Below, piece after piece: positions 17,850 through 26,905 of a DNA stretch of 64,000 bases. Source of the DNA: Planobispora rosea. Lineage in GTDB: Bacteria; Actinomycetota; Actinomycetes; Streptosporangiales; Streptosporangiaceae. The stretch is taken from the NCBI RefSeq assembly GCF_014648175.1, contig NZ_BMQP01000001.1, forward strand, positions 366,470 through 430,469, written 5' to 3'. Numbering within the stretch: position 1 is the first letter of the stretch; every line of letters begins with the position of its first letter. The notes under the pieces were generated by a model. That model was not told where the DNA came from, did not search any database, and saw nothing but the letters and a program-made list of their open reading frames with translations. A program made the position numbers and the translations under genes.

Positions 17850-19253
17850 TCAGCGGGGCTGCTTCGGAGCGGCGGCCGAGGCGTCCAGGCCGGGAAGGGT
17901 GGGGCGGCGGCCCGTGAGGTAGGAGGCGGCCAGCGCCACCACGCCGATGCCCAGCCAGATCAGGCCCAGCGCCTGGGCCGCGATGCTGGCGTTGATCACG
18001 ACGTAGACCAGGATCGCGAAGCCGATCGCCGGGGCGATCAGATGCCGCCACCAGTCGCGGCTGCGCTGTCGTACGACGTAGTGGACCACGACCGAGACGT
18101 GCAGGGCGAGGAAGGCGGTCATCGCGCCGAAGTTGACCAGCCCGCTGATCAGGCCGATGCCGTCCTCGCGGGTGGTCAGGTAGAGGCCGGCGGCCAGGGA
18201 GATCGCGGCCACGAGCAGGGTGGCGTTGACCGGGACCCGGTGGGCCGGGCTGACCTTGGCCAGGAAACGGGGGAGCTGGCGGTCGCGGGCCATCGCGAAC
18301 AGCAGGCGGGAGGTGGCGGCCTGGGCGACCAGCGAGTTGGCGAAGCCCCAGGCGATGGCGGTGGCGACGGCGGTGAGCACGCCGAGCCAGTGGCCTCCGG
18401 CGAACTCGGCCATGTCGTAGAAGGCGGTGCCCTCCGGGTCGCCCTCGTTCAGCAGCCTGGTCCGGTCCGGGGTGAGCAGCGCGCCCACCCAGGTCTGCGC
18501 GATGAACAGCACGCCCGCCAGCCCGAGCGCGGCCACCATGGACCGGCCGAGCTGCCGGCTGTCCTCCTGGTTCTCCTCGGCCAGCATCGAGATGCCGTCG
18601 AAGCCGAGGAAGGACAGGACCGCGATCGAGACCGCGCCGAAGACCAGCGGCCAGGAGAACGTCGAGGAGTCGAAGAGCGGGCTGAGCGCCCCCGCCTGGG
18701 CCTTGCCCTGCGCCAGGGCGACCAGGCCCACGACCAGGAAGACGGCCAGCACGGCGAGCTCGCCGATCAGCATGATCTTGGTGATCCGTGCGGTCATCTG
18801 GATGCCCGCGTAGTTCACCGCCGTGTTCAGCAGCACGAATATGATCAGCCAGCCCCAGACGGGGATGAAGGACACGAAGGAGGCCATCGCGTAGCTCGCG
18901 ATGAGGTAGAGCAGGGCGGGCACCAGCACGTAGTCGAGCAGGATCACCCATCCGGCCAGGAAGCCGACCGGCGGGGCGATGCCCCGGCCGGCGTAGGTGT
19001 AGACCGAGCCGGCCATCGGGAAGGCACGGGCCATCTGCGCGTAGGACAGCGCGGTGAAGGCCATCGCGACCATGCCGATGACGTAGGCGAGGGCGACCAT
19101 GCCGCCGGAGCCCTGGAAGACGCTGCCGAAGATGCCGAAGGGGGCGATCGGCACCATGAAGATCAGGCCGTAGACGAGCAGGTCGGTGAAGGTCAGCGTC
19201 CTGTGCAGTTCCTGCCGGTACCCGAAGTGCTCAAGGGAGGGGTCGGTTGCCAT
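17850..19253 (-). CDS. APC-family amino acid/amide permease
   Basis: 467 residues, twelve predicted membrane helices, of the APC superfamily (COG0531). The N-terminus reads LTFTDLLVYGLIFMVPIAPF, then GMVALAYVIGMVAMAFTALS and MARAFPMAGSVYTYAGRGI, the conserved helix 1-3 region with the unwound G-S/A-G. LSFLGFDGISMLAEENQED lies in helix 6-7. Twelve-helix members move amino acids, amines and sometimes short amides by proton symport. ATG at 19253 with AAGGAG upstream; the larger open frame to 19562 has no signal. It precedes the acetamidase on the same strand, so uptake of the amidase substrate is the natural inference. A palindrome at 19305-19317 marks a likely operator. Confidence 0.88.
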   Translation of the reverse strand: MATDPSLEHFGYRQELHRTLTFTDLLVYGLIFMVPIAPFGIFGSVFQGSGGMVALAYVIGMVAMAFTALSYAQMARAFPMAGSVYTYAGRGIAPPVGFLAGWVILLDYVLVPALLYLIASYAMASFVSFIPVWGWLIIFVLLNTAVNYAGIQMTARITKIMLIGELAVLAVFLVVGLVALAQGKAQAGALSPLFDSSTFSWPLVFGAVSIAVLSFLGFDGISMLAEENQEDSRQLGRSMVAALGLAGVLFIAQTWVGALLTPDRTRLLNEGDPEGTAFYDMAEFAGGHWLGVLTAVATAIAWGFANSLVAQAATSRLLFAMARDRQLPRFLAKVSPAHRVPVNATLLVAAISLAAGLYLTTREDGIGLISGLVNFGAMTAFLALHVSVVVHYVVRQRSRDWWRHLIAPAIGFAILVYVVINASIAAQALGLIWLGIGVVALAASYLTGRRPTLPGLDASAAAPKQPR

Positions 19254-19304
19254 GGTGGCTCCTTGATGAGGGGGCAGCCGTACCCTAGGGCAAATCCTTG
19301 AATC

Positions 19305-19330
19305 AGAAAAGTTTTCTACAGAAAGCTTCT
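19305..19330. promoter_or_regulatory. Candidate operator upstream of the permease
   Basis: AGAAAA-G-TTTTCT (19305-19317) is a perfect 13-base palindrome. A second, imperfect copy, CAGAAAGCTTCT, follows at 19319-19330. Both are 50-80 bases before the permease start, in an AT-rich island. The MarR-type regulator nearby is a candidate binder. Confidence 0.55.
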
Positions 19331-19366
19331 TGCTCCGGGAGACCCGGCCCGGCGCACGCCCACGGG

Positions 19367-20464
19367 TCAGCGCACGATGTCGAAGTCGAGACCGTCGGCC
19401 CGGCCGAGATGCGCCCGCCGCCGCACGCCCCGCCCCCGGAGTGTCAGCCGTCCCCGCGCCGTCACGATCGACGCGCCGTCGGCGGCGGCGTCCACCGCCG
19501 GCACCGCGAGCGTCCCGGCGCGCGAAGCGAGTGCGGCGAGCATCAGCACCGCCTCGTAGCACCCCTGTCCGTGCCCGTTGAGCAGCGGCGCGGTGGGGCC
19601 GAAGCGCCGGACGTAACGCTCGCCGAGGCTCATGCTGTCGTCGGTGACCATGCTGGAGAAGTACCCCATCGCGCCGTAGAGCTCGCCGGTCGCGTCACCT
19701 CCGATGCCGAGCAGGCCGTGCTCCTCCAGCGCCCCGCAGAGCCGCGGGAACGACAACCCCTCCGCGGCGAAGGCCCGGTTGAAGGCCACGAGATCGCTGC
19801 CGATCAGGCTGAGCAGGACCGCGTCGGCCCGGCTGGCGACCAGCTCCTCCAGCAGGGGCGCGACGTCGCGCACGCCGTACGGGACGAACCGCTCGCCGAC
19901 CACCGCGGCGCCGTGCGCGGCCAGCAGGCGCCCGGCCGCCCGGTGGACCAGGCGCGGCCAGACGTAGTCGTTGCCGAGCAGGAACCACCGGCGGGCGCGG
20001 CGGTCGCCGGTCAGCCAGTCGATGCCGGGCCCGAGCTGCTGCTCGGGCGTCTCACCCAGGAAGTAGACCCCGGGCGCGTGGCCTCCCCCCTCGTACGGCG
20101 GGGCGTAGACGAACGGCACCCGCCCGGCCACCGCCCGCACCACCGCTATCCGCACGTCGCTGCCGCAGGTGCCGGCGACCGCGTCCACGGCGCCGCAGGC
20201 CACGAGCGCGCCGGCCTCGGCCGCGACCCGCTCCGCCGGACGGCCGCCGTCGATCAGCACGAGCTCGACCCGTCTGCCGAGGATCCCGCCCGCGAGGTTG
20301 AGTTCGTCGGCGGCGAGGACCGCGCAGTTGACGGCGCACGGCCCGACCAGCCCGAGGACCCCGGAGACCGGGACCACGAGCCCGACACGCAGTGCGGTGC
20401 CCGCCAGCAACCGGGCCTCAAGGGGGTCGATGACCGGGGTGACGGCCGGAATGGCTTCTGCCAC
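19367..20464 (-). CDS. AmiC-like cytosolic amide-binding protein
   Basis: 365 residues of the type 1 periplasmic-binding fold (Periplas_BP_6, urea/amide branch): RVGLVVPVSGVLGLVGPCAV, LAADELNLAGGILGRRVELV, VDAVAGTCGSDVRIAVV, FLLGNDYVWPRLVHRAAG, MGYFSSMVTDDSMSLGERYV. It has neither a signal peptide nor a lipobox, so it should stay in the cytoplasm like AmiC, which senses amides and controls amidase expression in Pseudomonas. No AmiR-type ANTAR partner is present; the divergent MarR gene at 20551 could replace it. GTG start at 20464; an SD-like GGGAGGA is rather far (about 11 bases). The amide role is inference from the neighbours. Confidence 0.75.
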   Translation of the reverse strand: MAEAIPAVTPVIDPLEARLLAGTALRVGLVVPVSGVLGLVGPCAVNCAVLAADELNLAGGILGRRVELVLIDGGRPAERVAAEAGALVACGAVDAVAGTCGSDVRIAVVRAVAGRVPFVYAPPYEGGGHAPGVYFLGETPEQQLGPGIDWLTGDRRARRWFLLGNDYVWPRLVHRAAGRLLAAHGAAVVGERFVPYGVRDVAPLLEELVASRADAVLLSLIGSDLVAFNRAFAAEGLSFPRLCGALEEHGLLGIGGDATGELYGAMGYFSSMVTDDSMSLGERYVRRFGPTAPLLNGHGQGCYEAVLMLAALASRAGTLAVPAVDAAADGASIVTARGRLTLRGRGVRRRAHLGRADGLDFDIVR

Positions 20465-20550
20465 GCAGACGAGTATCCTCCCGGAGGGACGGGTACGGCA
20501 GAGCCGTTATCCAGCCGGGACATGGGCCGGGACAGGGACGGGAGCTCCAC

Positions 20551-21021
20551 GTGGTGACGACCGGGCTGGGATCCTCACTCGCCTACCTGCTCAGCAGGGC
20601 CGAGCGCAGCGTCAACCGGGGGCTGGCCGCCGCGCTGGCGGCCGAGGACGTCACCGTCGAGCAGTGGCGCATCCTGCGGGGCCTCGCCGACGGGCGGGGT
20701 CACTCGATGGGCGAGCTGGCCGAGGCCGTGCTGATGCCCCATCCGACGCTGACCAAGGCGGTCGACCGGCTCGTGGACCGCTCGCTCGTCTACCGGGGGC
20801 ACGCCCCCGCGGACCGCCGCAGGGTCGCGGTCTTCCTCGCCGATCGCGGTGCCGAGCTGCTCGCCCGGGTGGATGGCGGGGTGGCCGAGCACCACCAGGT
20901 GATCGAGGCGGCCTACGGCCCGGAACGCACCGAGCGGCTCATGCGCGACCTGGAGAGCCTGGTCAGAGCCCTGGACGGACAGGCGGACCCCCTGTCCCTC
21001 CCCGGCCGCGCCCGTCCGTGA
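20551..21021 (+). CDS. MarR family transcriptional regulator
   Basis: 156 residues with a winged helix: LAAEDVTVEQWRILRGLADG, MGELAEAVLMPHPTLTKAVD, RLVDRSLVYRGHAPADRRRV, AVFLADRGAELL. Recognition helix and the DRR wing are intact. GTG at 20551 with GGGAG upstream; the GTG at 20554 is an alternative. Divergent from the AmiC-like gene with an 86-base shared gap, the classic place for a local regulator. Likely ligand: an amide, organic acid or an oxidant; not decidable here. Confidence 0.88.
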   Translation: MVTTGLGSSLAYLLSRAERSVNRGLAAALAAEDVTVEQWRILRGLADGRGHSMGELAEAVLMPHPTLTKAVDRLVDRSLVYRGHAPADRRRVAVFLADRGAELLARVDGGVAEHHQVIEAAYGPERTERLMRDLESLVRALDGQADPLSLPGRARP

Positions 21022-21060
21022 CCGTCCCGGCCGGTGACCCGGAGGGGATCCGTCCGGCGG

Positions 21061-21144
21061 AACGCTCAGGGCCCGTCCGTCCCGGCCGATGACGTGCTCT
21101 GAAACGCTCAGGGCCGGCCCTCTCCGGCCGATGGTGCGCTCTGA
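21061..21144 (+). repeat. Two imperfect 42-bp tandem repeats
   Basis: AACGCTCAGGGCC... begins at 21061 and again at 21103; both units share CCGGCCGATG and GTGCTCT or GCGCTCT near their ends. They lie between the MarR stop and the GGDEF-EAL start and may hold its promoter. Confidence 0.7.
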
Positions 21145-21178
21145 GAGTCATCGGCCAGCAGGACGGAGGGGGAAGGCG

Positions 21179-23551
21179 ATGAGCCGGCTTCCACTCGGGG
21201 CGTTTCCCTCCGCCCTGTCACGCCCCGCCGGCGGTTCCCGGGTGTGGGCCGCCTATCTCCTGCTCGGGACGGCGCTGACCGCCGCCGCCCCCTTCCTCGC
21301 CTCCGTCTCCCCGACGCTGGGGGTTCTGGTGTGGGTGCTGCTGCAGGGAGCCTCGGCGACGGCCGTCATCGCGGGAGCGCGCCTGAACCGGCTGACCGGG
21401 TCGTGGCCCTGGCGGCTGCTGTGCGCGGCCTCCGTGCTCGCCTGGCTCTCGACCACCCTGTTCTGGGCCGCCGGGCACGTCTGGCTGGAGCTTTCCGGCG
21501 CCATGGTCCTGTACCGGGCCGGCACCCTGAGCGCCTACGTCCTGTCGCTGGCCGCGCTGGCGATGCTGAACCTGCGGGTCGAGGGCTCCCGCGCGGCGGC
21601 GCTGCTGGACGCGGGCATCATCACGGTCGGCGTGGCCATGCCGTTCTGGACCTTCCTGGTCGGCCCGATGATCGACGGCAGCGGGCACACCGGCGCGCAC
21701 CTGGCGTTCGCGGTCGCCATCCCCGTCATCGACCTGTTCGCCTTCGGCCTCCTCATGCGGCTGGCGCTCGACAACGGCCGCGCGCTCTGGCTGGGACTGC
21801 TGAGCGCCTCCTACGTCGCGCTGTTCGCCGGGGACGGCGTCTACCTGCTCAACCAGGTGGCGGCCCAGCCCTCCGGGCCCGTCTCCACGATCGGCTGGCT
21901 GGGCTTCTCCGTCCTGTCCGGCGCCGCCGTCCTGCACCCCAGCCTCGGCTCCGCGCACCGGTTGCGGACCGCCCCCGTGTCCAGCCGGGCCCGGGTGGTG
22001 ACGTTCCTGGCGCTGGCGCTGCTCAGCCCGCTGGGCTCCGGCCTCGGCCGGGCCCTGCTGGACGTCCCCGGGGCGCACGAGCCCTTCGGCGAGCTGGTCA
22101 CCACGGCGTTCACCGTGCTGATGGCCGTACTGCTCGTGCTGCGCCTGAACACCGTCGCCCGGGTGGCCGAGAACCGCGCGGGCGAACTGGCCACGGCCCT
22201 GCACCAGCAGGAGATCCTCCAGCGCAGCCTGTCCTACCGCGCCCTGCACGATCCGCTGACCGGGCTGGCCAACCGCACCCTGCTGGGCCAGTCCATCCAG
22301 CACGCCATCACCGCCGGCGCCGCCGTGCCCGGGACCCCTCCGCCCGCGCTTCTCCTGCTGGACCTGGACAGGTTCAAGGACGTCAACGACACCTACGGTC
22401 ACGCCGTCGGCGACGAGCTGCTCACCCACGTCACCCACCGGCTGAACACCACCGTCGTCACCGACGGGCAGACCCTGGCCCGGCTCGGCGGTGACGAGTT
22501 CGCCCTCCTCCTGCCCGCGGCCACCGCCGAGGACGCGCTCGCCGTGGCCCAGCGCATCCTGGCCGGGCTGCGCGCCCCCTACCGGCTGGGCGGCCGGGAG
22601 CTGTACGTGACCACCAGCGTCGGCGTCCTGGCGGGGCTCCCCGTCGCCAGCCCGTCGGAGGCGCTCCGTGACGCGGACCTGGCCCTGTACGCCGCCAAGA
22701 ACGCGGGCAAGGACCAGGTCACCGTCTTCGCCCCGGCGCTGCGCCACGCGCAGCTGGAGCGCACCCGCCTGACCGCGGGCCTGCGCCAGGCGGTCGAGGG
22801 CGGCGAACTCGTCCTGAACTATCAGCCCGTCGTCAACCTGGCCGGCGGTGAGATCCGGGCGGTCGAGGCGCTGCTGCGCTGGAGCCCGCCCGGGTCGCGG
22901 CCGGTGCCGCCGGACGTGTTCATCCCCATCGCCGAGGAGACCGGGCTCATCGTCCCCATCGGCCGGTGGGTGCTGGAGCAGGCCTGCGCCGACGCGCACC
23001 GCTGGCACGAGCAGTACGGCATCTCCGTCACCGTCAACATCTCCGGCCGCCAGCTGCGGGAGGAGGACTTCACCGAGATGGTCCTCGGCACGCTGGCCCG
23101 GTACGGCCTGCCCGAGGGGGCGCTGGTCCTGGAGATCACGGAGAGCATGCTGCTGGCCACCACCCCGGCCGAGACCCAGCGCCTGATCGCCGTTCTCACC
23201 GCCCTGCGCGAGCACGGTGTGCGCATCGCCATGGACGACTTCGGCACCGGCTACTCGTCCCTGTCGTACCTGCGGACCCTGCCGGTCGACATCCTCAAGA
23301 TCGACCGATCGTTCACCACCGCGCTGACCGACGACGACCAGCGGACCCGCGCCTTCACCAAGGCGATCCTGGAGCTGGCGGCCAGCCTGCGCGTGGACAC
23401 CGTCGTCGAGGGCGTCGAGCTGCACGAGCAGGCGGTCCTCCTGCAGCGGATGGGCTGCCCGCTGGCGCAGGGCTACCTGTTCTCGCCCCCGGTCTCCGCC
23501 CTGCAGATCGACAACCTGCTGAGCCTCAACCCCTGGCGGCACGCCGCCTGA
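21179..23551 (+). CDS. Membrane GGDEF-EAL cyclic-di-GMP protein
   Basis: 790 residues. The N-terminal 340 residues hold about nine membrane helices, a sensor module of the MASE type. The GGDEF domain follows, with intact LGGDEF near residue 436 and the substrate signature DRFKDVNDTYGHAVGDELL. An EAL domain comes next, with VEALLRW near 561, ESMLL, DDFGTGYSSLSYLRTLPVDI and EGVEL, so both synthase and phosphodiesterase residues look complete. It can set c-di-GMP, which controls sporulation timing through BldD in streptomycetes. ATG at 21179 with GGAGGGGGAAGG, chosen over the longer frame. Net direction of activity cannot be told. Confidence 0.93.
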   Translation: MSRLPLGAFPSALSRPAGGSRVWAAYLLLGTALTAAAPFLASVSPTLGVLVWVLLQGASATAVIAGARLNRLTGSWPWRLLCAASVLAWLSTTLFWAAGHVWLELSGAMVLYRAGTLSAYVLSLAALAMLNLRVEGSRAAALLDAGIITVGVAMPFWTFLVGPMIDGSGHTGAHLAFAVAIPVIDLFAFGLLMRLALDNGRALWLGLLSASYVALFAGDGVYLLNQVAAQPSGPVSTIGWLGFSVLSGAAVLHPSLGSAHRLRTAPVSSRARVVTFLALALLSPLGSGLGRALLDVPGAHEPFGELVTTAFTVLMAVLLVLRLNTVARVAENRAGELATALHQQEILQRSLSYRALHDPLTGLANRTLLGQSIQHAITAGAAVPGTPPPALLLLDLDRFKDVNDTYGHAVGDELLTHVTHRLNTTVVTDGQTLARLGGDEFALLLPAATAEDALAVAQRILAGLRAPYRLGGRELYVTTSVGVLAGLPVASPSEALRDADLALYAAKNAGKDQVTVFAPALRHAQLERTRLTAGLRQAVEGGELVLNYQPVVNLAGGEIRAVEALLRWSPPGSRPVPPDVFIPIAEETGLIVPIGRWVLEQACADAHRWHEQYGISVTVNISGRQLREEDFTEMVLGTLARYGLPEGALVLEITESMLLATTPAETQRLIAVLTALREHGVRIAMDDFGTGYSSLSYLRTLPVDILKIDRSFTTALTDDDQRTRAFTKAILELAASLRVDTVVEGVELHEQAVLLQRMGCPLAQGYLFSPPVSALQIDNLLSLNPWRHAA

Positions 23552-23556
23552 CCGGA

Positions 23557-23590
23557 GGACCGCGGGCCCCGCCGGGGGAGCCCGCGGTCC
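23557..23590. terminator. Bidirectional terminator
   Basis: GGACCGCGGGC (23557-23567) pairs with GCCCGCGGTCC (23580-23590), 11-bp perfect stem, in the gap between the convergent GGDEF-EAL and dehydrogenase genes. Confidence 0.75.
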
Positions 23591-23618
23591 GTCACGGGCG
23601 AGGATCAAGGGCGGAGGG

Positions 23619-24935
<1,317 letters not shown>

Positions 24936-25360
24936 GAAGGAGGTCCTCCATATGGGAAGTGGAGCGCCGTTGCTCCACTCATGGTGGTTTGTCATGATCA
25001 GCGTAACTATGGGGGTTAGTCGCACCAAGACGGACACGTTGCGTTCTTGCGACCGATCTTTGTGTGTCGCACCCCTTGCCCGCCGATCTGTTGTCACGAG
25101 GAAATCGCCTGCGCCCGGGGAAGGGAACCCGCCACTGTGGCGGGTCCGCCGGTCGTTGTACGCCGGTTTGGAGCAGGAGGGCGCGAGGTGCCCGCCAGGG
25201 CCGTGATCGCCGTATCCGCGCCACATCTGGGTCGCGTCTGTGTCGCATGGTGCGTCGCGGGTACGTAGCCGACGTTTCCACGGTGCCGCACAGGCAGGCC
25301 CGGGACGGGGAGCGCGGCGCCGTGAAGCCCTCCCGGGCATCGAGATCAGGGGGCGAACTC
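24936..25360. other. Intergenic region between dehydrogenase and OsmC genes
   Basis: 425 bases with no gene I can support; the open frames on both strands have poor composition and no SD. It carries divergent promoters. The left part (24960-25060) is relatively AT-rich, consistent with the dehydrogenase promoter. Confidence 0.5.
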
Positions 25361-25912
25361 ATGAACCACGACGCGCGGCCAGACCCGCAACGGCCTGGCA
25401 CCACGGTGGCGTCCGACTACTCCGGGCCCGGCGTCGAAGCCGAGACCGCCGGAGACGGCGCCGCTCCGCGGGACGCCTCGGGGGAGGCGGACGGCTACAG
25501 CACGTTGTACACGGCACGCGCCTCGTCCCGCGGCGGCCGGACCGGACGGGTCACGGCCGAGGGCGGGACGCTCGACCTGGAGATGAGGGCGCCGCGGGAA
25601 CTCGGCGGTCCCGGCGGGGCCGTCGATCCCGAGCAGCTCCTGGCCGCCGCGTACGCGGCGTGCTTCCACAACTCCCTCGAACTGGTCGCCGGGCGCGGGG
25701 GAGTGGACACCGGCGGCGCGAGCGTCGATGCGGCCGTGGAACTGCGCAAGCGCGGCAAGAGCGACGACTACGCGATCGGCGTCGAGCTGACGGTGCACCT
25801 GCCGCAGGCCGACCCGGAGACGGCCCGGCGCCTCACCGAGCAGGCGCACCGGCACTGCCCCTACTCCAAGGCGCTGCTGAGCGGTGTGGAAGTGGGCGTG
25901 CACGTCGCGTGA
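25361..25912 (+). CDS. OsmC/Ohr family hydroperoxide reductase
   Basis: 183 residues. The C-terminal 140 residues are the Ohr fold: YTARASSRGGRTGRVTAEGG, LEMRAPRELGGPGGAVDPEQ, LLAAAYAACFHNSLELVAG with the peroxidatic Cys, and HRHCPYSKALLSGVEV with the resolving Cys. It reduces organic hydroperoxides with dihydrolipoyl or similar thiols. The first 40 residues are an acidic, Gly-rich extension not normal for Ohr (about 140 residues). ATG with GGGGG upstream. No OhrR repressor is adjacent. Start position is uncertain because of the extension. Confidence 0.85.
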   Translation: MNHDARPDPQRPGTTVASDYSGPGVEAETAGDGAAPRDASGEADGYSTLYTARASSRGGRTGRVTAEGGTLDLEMRAPRELGGPGGAVDPEQLLAAAYAACFHNSLELVAGRGGVDTGGASVDAAVELRKRGKSDDYAIGVELTVHLPQADPETARRLTEQAHRHCPYSKALLSGVEVGVHVA

Positions 25913-26001
25913 GACCGCTCCGGGCGGGAACCGGAGTGAGGCCGTCCGAGCAGGGGCGCAGCAGATTGCGGCGGACCGCGTGAGTCGGACGTACCGATTC
26001 G

Positions 26002-26028
26002 GGTAATCGCCACCTCGTGGTGATTACC
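26002..26028. promoter_or_regulatory. 25-27 base inverted repeat upstream of a membrane-protein gene
   Basis: GGTAATCGCCAC (26002-26013) pairs with GTGGTGATTACC (26017-26028), 12-bp arms with one mismatch and a three-base loop. It is 54 bases before the ATG at 26082, so it may be an operator or mRNA hairpin. Confidence 0.55.
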
Positions 26029-26081
26029 GGCGATCCCGCCGGAGCCCACGCAGTCCCATCCCGACGGCGAAGGAGAGACAC

Positions 26082-26633
26082 ATGCAACGCAACACGGTAA
26101 TCCGGGCTATGCATGACATCGGGCTGGCGGCCTGGTTCGGTGGCTCCTTGATGGGCGCGGTCGGTCTGAACGGCGCCGCCGGCGAGGTCAGCGACAGACG
26201 CGAGCGCCTGCGGGTGGCGAATGTGGGCTGGAACCGGTGGACGCCGGTCAACCTCGCGGGCATCGCGGTCCACCTCGTCGGCTCGACGGGCATGCTCGCC
26301 ACCAACAAGGGCCGGGTCGCCTTCCAGCAGGGGGTGGGGACCAGCTCCCTGGCCAAGGCGGCGCTCACCGCCGCGGCACTGGCCGCCACCGCCTACAGCA
26401 GGAAGCTGGGCGCCGAGCTCGACCGCGCCGGCGAGGTGCCGGCGGAAGGCGGCGTCAAGCCCGACGAGGACACCCCCGCCGACGTCGCGAGGACGCAGCA
26501 GCGGTTGCGCGTCATGCAGTGGATCGTTCCCGGCGTCACCGGCGCGCTCGTCGTCATGGCGTCCCTCCACGGAGAGCAGCAGCGGCCCACCGAGGTGCTG
26601 CGCGGCGTGTTCCGCCGGGTGGCCTCCCGCTAG
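26082..26633 (+). CDS. Conserved actinobacterial membrane protein
   Basis: 183 residues. Starts MQRNTVIRAMHDIGLAAWFG, a conserved opening in a family of uncharacterised actinobacterial membrane proteins. Four hydrophobic stretches: 12-32, 53-75 (VNLAGIAVHLVGSTGMLATN), 88-105 (KAALTAAALAATAYS), and near the end (MQWIVPGVTGALVVMASLHG). Between helices 3 and 4 is a charged loop. ATG with AAGGAGAG at 26069-26077. Often near stress genes, and here it follows an Ohr gene and precedes a PhoD phosphatase. No biochemical role known. Confidence 0.75.
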   Translation: MQRNTVIRAMHDIGLAAWFGGSLMGAVGLNGAAGEVSDRRERLRVANVGWNRWTPVNLAGIAVHLVGSTGMLATNKGRVAFQQGVGTSSLAKAALTAAALAATAYSRKLGAELDRAGEVPAEGGVKPDEDTPADVARTQQRLRVMQWIVPGVTGALVVMASLHGEQQRPTEVLRGVFRRVASR

Positions 26634-26671
26634 GGCGGGCCCCCTCCGGCCCGGCCTCTGCCGGCCCCGGC

Positions 26672-26706
26672 GGGCGCGGCCGGAGTCCCGGACTCCGGCC
26701 GCGCCC
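26672..26706 (+). terminator. Strong hairpin terminator
   Basis: GGGCGCGGCCGGAGTC (26672-26687) pairs perfectly with GACTCCGGCCGCGCCC (26691-26706), a 16-bp stem with a three-base loop, 39 bases after the membrane-protein stop. Confidence 0.8.
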
Positions 26707-26818
26707 GCGCGGTATCCTCCGCCGCTCCCGGCCGCGACGTCCGCCGCGGGCCCCAGCACATGGAGATGTGCGGTTTATGGTCGTATAACGCATGTTTGTG
26801 TGCTTCCCTACTTACCAG

Positions 26819-26880
26819 CCGAGTCGTTTGTTACTCGGTCCGCCGTACGGGCACCGGAAGGACGCCTCCCGCGGGAGGCG
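26819..26880. promoter_or_regulatory. Two inverted repeats before the PhoD-like gene
   Basis: CCGAGT-N8-ACTCGG (26819-26838), inside an AT-rich stretch likely to be the promoter, and the perfect 18-base palindrome CGCCTCCCGCGGGAGGCG (26863-26880), 26 bases before the start codon. Both may be regulator sites; the second could instead be an mRNA hairpin. Confidence 0.5.
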
Positions 26881-26905
26881 TCCCAGGGATGTCGGCTGAT
26901 CTGCA

